Shown here: one piece after another, positions 56,797-64,000 of the stretch
Position numbering within the stretch: position 1 is the first letter of the stretch
Layout: every line of letters begins with the position of its first letter
Program-made: the position numbers and the translations under genes
The notes under the pieces: model-generated
Database searches by the model: none
Seen by the model: the letters and a program-made list of their open reading frames with translations, nothing else
What the model was told of the DNA's origin: nothing
Assembly: GCA_029204045.2 (NCBI GenBank)
Contig: JAQNDB010000542.1
Span: 1 to 64,000, forward strand
Direction of reading: 5' to 3'
From: Tillandsia leiboldiana
Taxonomy: Eukaryota; Streptophyta; Magnoliopsida; Poales; Bromeliaceae
Length of the DNA: 64,000 nucleotides

Positions 56797-57181
56797 TGTT
56801 ACGGAATTTGAGTTGGCGTATTTCGTGAAATTGGTTAAGTCTTGAAGATTGAAGATGAAGAAAGTTGGATCATATACCTCAATCTCAAGAAAGAAGAATT
56901 CGAAAGGATCAGGTACGTTTAATTAATTAATTTTGATGATCCGAATACTTCTTATAGTGTAGAAACACTTGGATTAATTTTTTATTGCATAAAAATCAAA
57001 AACTGGACATTCCATATGTTCATAGTACGGATCGGGCTTTACAGTCCGGATCCCGAACATAGGTTAGTTCGTGCAGAATTTCAGTCCGGACCCCGAACGT
57101 GGAATTTGCAAGAAATGCATGAACAGTCCGGACCGTGGATTTCAGTCCGGACCCCGAATGTCGTCTTTTCTGGAAATTGTC
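56797..57181 (+). repeat. 3' LTR of Sire-A, first part
   Basis: TGTTACGGAATTTGAG onward, nearly identical to 19509-19900. Ends with TTGTC (57177-57181), the TSD of LTR-E. Confidence 0.94.
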
Positions 57182-58252
57182 TGTCACGCCCCGAGTCCGC
57201 CAATTTGTACGGTTCGGGCACGCCAACAGACCCGCCAATCGGGTATGACCTTTCACTACCCGAAAGGAACGGTAATATCCATAATCATACAACAAGTATA
57301 TGCGGAAGCTCAATATCAGAGTACTAAAAATCACTATAAATTTGAACTTTCATTTTATAAACAAACAGTTTAAGCGATAATGAAAGCATACAAGAGTGAA
57401 CCATAACTTAAATTTATTACACTTTACATTTCTGAACTTGCTAATAAAATTATTATAATTCCTTTACATAAAATCCTCACCATACAAAGTTCACTCAAGA
57501 AATATATAAAAAGGGATACCTCTGCTAGACCCTCTAGGTCTCTATGTTGCTGGGCCCTTGCCCCTGTCGTATGCATCGCCGTCTGCATCTGAACCGTCTC
57601 GTCCGCTGTATCCATACCCGAACCTGTGGGGGGGGGGGGGGGGGGGTCACCCAAGGGGTGTGAGAACTCCTGACAGAGTTCCCAGTGGGTTCAACCACCG
57701 AGAAAAAATGTCCTACACCACTTGGTCCAATGGAAGCAATAATAATAGTGCTAGGAAACTAAAATCCTCGATATCAAATGCAGCTATGCAAAACAATATA
57801 TCACTGTCTGTATATAATCATCGACCCAGCACTACTCTGTCTAGCCACACTAGGCTGCTAAGCACCAACTCGGCCACTATGCCGCTATATACAGGGTTCA
57901 ACTAACCCGGCCACCTTGGCCACTCTATCTTTCTCTTTTTTTCTTTACATTCTGGTGCTTTAGTTCAAGTTAACCCTTGGAAATTCTTATCCAACGGGCC
58001 CCAGCCCGGTAGTCCTGCTACCATAAGATAAGATTTCTAAGGTTGCCGATAACACCCGCAAGTGTTACCCCGTCCTACGGAAGAAACGTCCCGAACGGGT
58101 CTCTACCCGGGAGAGGGGCACTGCCAACTGCTCCAACTTGGGCCGCGTTTCACTCCGTAGGTCCGCCCGTTTTATCTTTATCTTTTCTTTTGCCTTTAGC
58201 TCTTTGCTTTGCCTTTACTTGGGAAGCTGAGTCTTGCTCACACACTTCCCCC

Positions 58253-58589
58253 GGGAGTGACATATGCTCGACCCTCCCGTTGGCAACTTAGCTTTAATTC
58301 TTTAATTCACTTGGGAGTGACATATGCTCAACCCTCCCAAGGGCCATTTAGGCTTTTCTTTTACAGGGTCCGAGGGTTCCAAAAGACGAATGCCTACAAC
58401 CCCAATCAAACAAGAACAGGTTGTAGCATCGCCTCCCGTAGTGCTCGGCCAAATACATTTTATCTTATCCTTTTTACCTTTCATTAATCATTCTCTTTCT
58501 TTAACCATTCTCTTTACACTTTATGTTCAGATGAGTTTAAGGCACCTTGGCACTCATCCACCCGGGAGTGACATATGCTCAACCCTCCC
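58253..58589 (-). repeat. Three copies of a GGGAG...CTCCC inverted-repeat unit in LTR-E
   Basis: 26-bp units at 58253-58278, 58313-58338 and 58564-58589 share GTGACATATGCTC between GGGAG and CTCCC arms. Each could form a short hairpin. Confidence 0.75.
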
Positions 58590-58640
58590 GTTAGCATTCA
58601 TGCCTCAATGCTTCTCTTTTACTTTTCTCTTTTATTTCAA

Positions 58641-58778
58641 GCAATTTGCTTGTCTTGATCATTAATCACTTTTAGCTCGCTCTCGAGCAATTTGCTTGTC
58701 TTGATCATTAATCACTTTTAGCTCGCTCTCGAGCAATTTGCTTATCTTGCTTATTAGCCACTTTAGCTTTCACTTAAG
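58641..58778 (-). repeat. 46-bp tandem repeat in LTR-E
   Basis: GCAATTTGCTTGTCTTGATC starts at 58641 and 58687, and a diverged copy at 58733, so the period is 46 bp. Confidence 0.88.
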
Positions 58779-59965
58779 CTTTATTTCCTTTATCCTAAGT
58801 TCTTTACTCTAGGATAATTTGGGTGTCTATAACACCAATTTAAGTTTGAACAATTTACTCATTCACATTTCCACTTATTTTACCACTTGGCAATATCTTA
58901 AGTTTCCTGACCACTTTATACTTTTCTTAATTGTTCTCAATTCACAACCCTAAACTTCAATTACCCTTAAGGTTGCACTATATCACTGCACTATGTCACT
59001 AGGACACTAGTTACTTTCAATCTTATCTAACTTAAGAGTTTATTAACCCTATTTCCATTTTCTCTTTCTTACATGTCTCCACCTTTGGTCATTTTTCATT
59101 TCCTTTATTTAACTCAGATTGAAGTTAAACTAATTAATCCCCTTACCCAGACGTCCTATGACTTTCTGGGGTTACAATATTTAATTCTTTACCTTGGGGA
59201 TCAAATCCCCATATTTCCTGATTCCTCACTGAATCCTAGAGTTTTACTAACTCTATTTTTCCTGTTCCATGTTTAACCTAGGGTTGCACTAACTCTATTT
59301 CATCACTAGAGTTTAACCCTACTAGTTCATCTTAGGTTCCTTTACCTAAGTTCCATATCTTGTTTAACCTAGAGTTCTCTGACTCTATGTTTAACACTCT
59401 ATTGTCAACCTTAGGTTATTTTTCCTAAAATAATGCCACTCGTCGATCTAGGTATATCTCCTAGGTCATCATGCCACTCGTTAAACCTTAATCTAGATTT
59501 TCTCCTAGTCTTACTACCAACATGTCCTGTTTCCTTATGTCACATGATTCCTAGGGTTATACCCTAACATGCTCACAATCATAATAGCTAATCCTTTTTC
59601 ATGCATGCAGTTATTTTCATTTCATTCATCAAGTAGTAATTACTTCTACGCATGCATATTCATCCTATATCTTTGGCAACCAACAGTTGCACTTTTTTCT
59701 CTGTGTTCATTACACATGCACATCTATTCCTCTAACTCTGGCAACCAACAGTTGCACCTTTCCATTTGAAACCATCTACACAGGCAATCATAATCATAAT
59801 TACCTAACGCCTCTAACAGGCTACTATCATGCTTCGAATCGAAAAGCAAGGGAGCAAGGGGAGAGGTCACCCAATTTCGGCAGAATTCCCCACCTTGTAG
59901 TGTACCCAATTGCTTGTAGACACTTGCAATTGGTCTTCGCGCGATTCCACTTTTCTCCTCGAGCT

Positions 59966-60502
59966 TGCACGCAAAACGGTGCACTTCCCTCGAGTCCGCA
60001 CGTAAAATGGTACAAGTCTTTTCTAACCTTGCACGAAAAATAATGCATAATATTAGGGTCGGCACGCAAAACGGTGCGCGACAACACGATCGGCATGCAA
60101 AACGGTGCACGTACCTTAAATCTGCACGCAAAATGGTGCACGTTCGACTGTAGGATTGCACGCAAAACGATGCACATTTTTCTAGTCCTGCACGCAAATC
60201 GATGCAAAAAATTAGACTTTGCACGTAAAACGGTGCACAACAACTCAATCTACGCGTAAAACGGAGCACGTACCTCGGGTTGGCACGCAAAACGGTGCAC
60301 GTTTCTTTTTCGACGTTGCATGCAAAACGGTGTATGTTTTCCGAGTTTGCGTCCAAAACTGCGCATATTTTCCGAATCCGCACGCAAAACGGTGCATTTC
60401 TTCCACAACTGGCACGCAAAACGAGGCGCACAAAACGTCCCCGACAGTCCGCGCAGCAAAACGGCACAGTATAATTTGGTTCCTAACACGCAAAACGGCA
60501 CG
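59966..60502 (-). repeat. 17-unit array of TGCAC-GCAAAACG-GTGCA in LTR-E
   Basis: Units start at about 59966, 59998, 60029, 60062, 60093, 60123, 60157, 60190, 60220, 60251, 60282, 60317, 60348, 60379, 60411, 60451 and 60485 (mean spacing 32). The TGCAC and GTGCA arms are inverted repeats around GCAAAACG. The spacers are not conserved. Confidence 0.85.
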
Positions 60503-60667
60503 GGGTCAAATCCAATGTCCAAAAGGACGCTTCAAAACTGTGCCAAAAATATCACAAAATTAACACGCGGGACCTACCTCGACAGTGCCGCGTCGCCCAT
60601 CTGATTTTTGGAACACTTTGCGCGCTACACGAGGTCGCCGCCGCGCCGTTCCAACCCACGAAATCCC

Positions 60668-60672
<5 letters not shown>

Positions 60673-60715
<43 letters not shown>
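60673..60715. repeat. TC dinucleotide microsatellite
   Basis: Uninterrupted (TC) repeat of 43 bases in LTR-E. Confidence 0.97.
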
Positions 60716-60719
<4 letters not shown>

Positions 60720-61565
60720 GCTCGGTTGGAGAAGAAAATGGAGAAAAGAGGGTGGCTGTGCGGGGAGAGGGAAGAAAGAAGAAGAAGAGAAGAAGAGGGG
60801 GATTTCATTGGACCCGGTGCACGAAGCCCCCCCAATGGGAGATCGCCACGTGGCGTCCAAATTTTGAATTTGAAATTCAAAATGGCTCCCCAAGCGCGCC
60901 TCCTCCGCTAGGCCCAACACCCGCGCGCCACATGGGCGCGCGACCCCACGCGGGCTGCTGCGACCAGTGGGTGCTGCCACGTGGCGCCCCACGCGCGACC
61001 ATAGTTTATCCGTTTTCGCCTCATTTTCTGTCCATTTTTCGTCCGTTTCCGTCCAAATTTGACAGGCGGCATCGTTTCAGCTTAATTTACCACAGAAAAT
61101 TTTAAATTTTCACTTTGGGCCATTTCTGGGCCACCAAAAGCCTCCCTGTATCCAAAATCGCTGGTGGACCCCGTTCTCACAATCCGGGTATCCAATCAAT
61201 ACGAAATTTTTACTGTAACCTTAAAACATAATTACGAAGCTGCCGTAAGTTTCTCAGAATTTTTTGACACTGTTGGCGGAGCCCGTTCTCACTATCCGGC
61301 CTCCGATCAACGCGAAACTTTTTATGTGGCCTTAAAACATATTTACGGGACTCCTGTAATTTTCTCGGAATTTTCCGACACTGTAAATTTTCTACTAAAA
61401 ATCTGGGCCCCCTTTCTCGAATAAAATTTCAGAACTCTCATTTTAATCCCGATTTGGGCCCAACTCGCTTCTAAATATTCTTTACTTTCTTAACTTTCAT
61501 AACAATAGTATTTCATACTATTTCTATTTACATTTATTTATGTGCCAAAAATTCGGTACTTTACA

Positions 61566-61959
61566 TTGTCTGTTTCGCTGAGACAGTCCGGACCGCCCAT
61601 TCCAGTCCGGACCGTCGTCCTGTAAAATTCCAGAAATAGTTAGTTTTTGATGCTTATCTTCTTCCAATGGTTTCTAACCTATAAATAGACCCTACGATTC
61701 ATTTTAGGGAAACACGAAAAAAGACGACCGAAATAGAAAAATCCACATATAGAGAAGAAAGGGAATCAATAGATTAAATTCTATGTTTCTTCATCTATAT
61801 TGATTAATTTGATTCTAGATTTTCCAAACTCAGATTTTGAGTAGAATCAAATTAATGAATACTTAGATGGTATTTCCGATCTATTTCTAATCTAAGTATT
61901 CGGCGGATCATCACCACCAAAAACAACGATTTTTCCAAAATCGGCGCGTGGACTCGCGT
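61566..61959 (+). repeat. 3' LTR of Sire-A, second part
   Basis: Resumes with TTGTCTGTTTCGCTGAG. Contains the last AGTCCGGACC sites, TATA box (61680-61688), both stem-loops (about 61795-61905) and only the first hairpin unit before LTR-H cuts in. The probable TSD of LTR-H is CGCGT (61955-61959). Confidence 0.92.
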
Positions 61960-64000
61960 TGTAGGGCCCCTAAACTCCTTACAGCTTTTTCCCATGAATC
62001 CACTGTGCAAACACCTGTTGATGGTGTATCTGGCCCATGGTGCATCAAAGGGATGCCACAGATGGACCCTGTGAGCTTTGGTTGGCTGTATTGGCCTTCG
62101 GCTGCTTTTGCCGAATTTTAGAAAAAGGAATTTGGCCAAACAGAGGGGGGATTTGGATTCAGCGCGGAAAAACGCTTGTGAATGGCTTTTTGTTTGCTTA
62201 ATTCTGAGTCCGGATGCCCAAAAGCGGGCTCCCGGAAGTTTTGGCAGTTTTTGGTGTTTGCGGGAGCCTCCGGCAAATTATAGGAGTGGAATTTGGCAAA
62301 ATGGACACCGTTTTTGGAATTAGCGCGCGAAAACGGTTAAGATGGGCTATTCACTTGTTAGTTTTGAGATTGCGATTACTGTTCACGCCGGAATAGTGTC
62401 TCCGGTGATCGCCGGCGGCGGCCGGCGGCGGCGGGCAGCGCCGGCGGGCGGCGGCGCAGCCTCGGGCTGGCGGCAGGCGGCGGCACAAGGCGCGGGCAGG
62501 CGCCCGGGCGCGCGGGCAGGCGCGCGGTCCACGGCACCGACGTGCGCCAGTGCGGGATGCCACGTGGCATTGTTCCGTTGGTTGGTCCACGGCGCGAGGT
62601 CCACGGACTGTGGGCATGGGTGCACGGTAGACCGGGTGGACACGTGGCGTGAGGTGATTGGTCCGGTGTTGTGCTCCCGGTCCACGCGATTGGTGGAGTC
62701 GGTGACCGGGGTAGGTGGCCGTACGGCAGGGCAGGTGGCCGTACGGCCCGGGTCAGCCGCGACGTGCGCGGTGCACGGGGCGACGTGCGCGGTGCACGGG
62801 TTGCCGGGGCCACGTGGCGCGACGCCACTGGCTGGCGCAGGTGCGCCGGGTGCAGCGGGGCCCAAGGTCTCGGTGCGGTGGGCTACGTGGCCGGCCCACG
62901 GCGTTTCGGGCTTGAACAGTAATGGGCCGGGCCCATTACTGTAGCCGCCCGAAAAATTGCGGCGCCCGGAGGTGGGGACACATAGGGTATTTCTTCAAAT
63001 GTTTTTCCTCAGCCTATTTAAAGGCAACCCGAGCCCCTTTCTTTGCCTTTTTTCTCTCAACCCTCTCACCTTCTGCCCGAGCCCCCTTAAGCAAAGTTGT
63101 TCACCTCTTCACCCTTGATCTTCCTGCCAAGTTTCAAGATTTTAGGAGGCTCGAATCCCGAGGTTCCCCATTTTACGGCGCGGCGCGACGTTGCATTCCT
63201 GGGTTCTTCTTCGGCGCAGCGACAGTGTTTTAGCTCCCCTGGGCTACCCCAAGATCCTTTTTTTGTGATTCTTGCGCCGACAGACTCCTAAGAGGTAGGG
63301 CTTCATCTTTCATATTGATCGCGCTTTCCCGTTTCTAGTTTTTGGCATGGATCCCGAGGAAACACTGTGACCCATTTTCTGTTTGGCTTTGTGGGACAGC
63401 ATCGAGGTGTTTTGGCCATATCTTTGCGCACGAGCGTCAGACGGAAACGAGCTTATACAACTTTTTCATCTAAAGTTCGCAAGGAACGCGCTGGTATTTT
63501 TCTTGGATTTTTCTGAGATTTCATCAGAGGTGAAAATCACTGTTTCTCTGTGTATAGTGCTACAGTCTTTTTGTGCTGAAATCTTGTGAGTGTACCACCC
63601 TGTCGAATTTATATCTTGGCTTAACGAACTCAGATTTGGGCATGCAAGCTACCGTTGCGAAGCTATCGACGCGAGGATCGCGGTGATATTTTTCTGGGAA
63701 TTTTCTGGGCTCTTGCTGCAGGTGAAAATTAAGCATTTCTGGGACTGTTGTTGTATGTGTGTGTGAGAGCAGATTTTGGAATGTATGTGTAATAGTGGAC
63801 TTTGTATTGTGCCAGGAGACTTACGGGTGTGCTGAACTGATTGGAGCAAGGGATTAGAGTTATCTGGTGTTTTCAGCTGTTGGGCTTTGGACAGTCAGCT
63901 TTTCAGGTGGGTGCTTTGTTCCGAGAACCGGTGGACGGTTCTCTAACTCTATATGTTAGAATTGCATGCAGGTGTAGGGTACAATGCCTGGGATTGATTG
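61960..64000 (+). mobile_element. LTR-H, left part of a gypsy-type LTR (runs off the window)
   Basis: Starts TGTAGGGCCCCTAAAC exactly where the Sire-A LTR is broken. It has a GC-rich U3, G-boxes, a TATA box and about 1 kb of downstream AT-richer sequence. No coding frame is supported. Whether it is a solo LTR or the 5' LTR of an element cannot be told here. Confidence 0.68.
62561..63024 (+). promoter_or_regulatory. Promoter region of LTR-H: G-boxes, 27-nt palindrome, TATA box
   Basis: CACGTG at 62561, 62641 and 62811. A perfect palindrome at 62916-62942 has 13-bp arms ACAGTAATGGGCC. TATTTAAAGG is at 63015-63024. The palindrome holds TGGGCC in both directions, a site II/TCP-type motif of plant promoters. 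Confidence 0.65.

Larger units (their letters stand above)
49533..57116 (+). other. Second assembly copy of 41812-49432
   Basis: The first bases after the gap match 41812 onward and the match runs through to 57116, where the left copy meets the gap (49432). Differences are mainly one- to few-base indels, many in homopolymers. The right copy is worse near its start (49533-52400) and the left copy worse near its end (45480-49432). Treat both as one locus. Confidence 0.93.
57182..61565 (-). mobile_element. LTR-E, long solo gypsy LTR
   Basis: 4384 bp from TGTCACGCCCCG to CGGTACTTTACA, flanked by TTGTC (57177-57181 and 61566-61570). No coding frame resembles a retroelement protein, so it is read as a solo LTR in minus orientation. 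Its left end shares GCCAACAGA and TGTCACGCCCC with LTR-D. It holds a 19-base G run (57628-57646), tandem repeats, a 17-unit hairpin-like array, a TC microsatellite, and G-boxes (CACGTG) at 60847 and 60978. The other frames are ordinary non-coding sequence. Confidence 0.8.
19509..61959 (+). mobile_element. Sire-A, plus-strand Sirevirus split by nested insertions
   Basis: The 5' LTR starts at 19509 (TGTTACGG), is split by the Tekay-like element and ends at 30804. A primer-binding site and gag follow, gag being split by LTR-D. Then come a deleted pol (RT and RNase H only), an envelope-like gene, purine tract and 3' LTR (56797 onward), itself split by LTR-E and LTR-H. Part of the element is shown twice because of the assembly gap at 49433. 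The left flank is CCCGC (19504-19508). The right TSD is beyond LTR-H. Confidence 0.9.

Noticed and set aside
49533..57116. Genuine segmental duplication of the Sire-A 3' half
   Set aside because: Both borders coincide with the 100-N gap and errors rise towards it, so an unmerged contig overlap is far more likely.
57628..57646. 19-base G run as a possible quadruplex element
   Set aside because: A single homopolymer, prone to sequencing error, with no related copy in the window to support it.
59966..60502. Regularly spaced repeats resembling a CRISPR array
   Set aside because: Repeats are degenerate, about 17 bp with uneven spacing, in a plant LTR without cas genes.
60585..61105. Frames of 108 and 165 codons across the TC microsatellite
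   Set aside because: Serine/leucine runs from the repeat, inside LTR-E, with no recognisable domain.
62342..62944. 200-codon frame in the GC-rich part of LTR-H and frames opposite it
   Set aside because: Located in U3 upstream of a TATA box, compositionally biased, and open in several frames at once.

Overview
This window looks like intergenic, transposon-dense DNA of a flowering plant with a repeat-rich genome. Nearly all of it is Ty1/copia elements of the Sirevirus (SIRE/Maximus) type and Ty3/gypsy chromovirus-type elements (Tekay/Del-like). These are nested inside each other, with short target-site duplications (TSDs) visible at several junctions. I found no host protein gene, tRNA, rRNA or CRISPR array. 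The species cannot be named from the sequence.

Layout from left to right. Positions 1-8696 hold Sire-1 (minus strand; gag, damaged pol, remnants of an envelope-like gene, 5' LTR; its 3' LTR lies outside the window). It appears to have inserted into Sire-2 (plus strand), whose right part, 8697-12840, carries an intact 478-residue envelope-like ORF and a 3' LTR. Positions 12841-14513 are two older gypsy LTR fragments. Positions 14514-19508 are Gyp-G, a decayed minus-strand chromovirus whose 3' end has been triplicated (366-bp tandem repeat). Sire-A (plus strand) starts at 19509 and runs to 61959, but it is split by four insertions: a complete Tekay-like element in its 5' LTR (20460-30513); a solo LTR, LTR-D, in its gag (32560-43750), itself interrupted by the young gag-only element Sire-B (32614-38961); a solo LTR, LTR-E, in its 3' LTR (57182-61565); and LTR-H, which runs off the right end (61960-64000).

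An exact 100-N gap (49433-49532) lies between two near-identical 7.6-kb sequences. The left copy ends at the gap and the right copy starts at it, and they differ mainly by one- to few-base indels. This is a dovetail contig overlap that was not merged, so 41812-49432 and 49533-57116 are almost certainly one locus shown twice.

The most interesting signals are in Sirevirus non-coding DNA. (1) The transcribed part of the LTR encodes two long stem-loops followed by 4 to 8 small hairpins that share the loop TGGATT while their stems differ and stay paired. (2) The envelope-like gene has its own promoter-like module inside the element: paired CCGG-centred palindromes like those of the LTR, a TATA-like box, a short leader and a conserved intron of about 383 bp just before the ATG. 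(3) A non-coding block with CTACCACC motifs survives even in the gag-only element. Every Sirevirus copy whose gag-pol region can be seen lacks protease and all or part of integrase, so these copies would depend on proteins supplied in trans.
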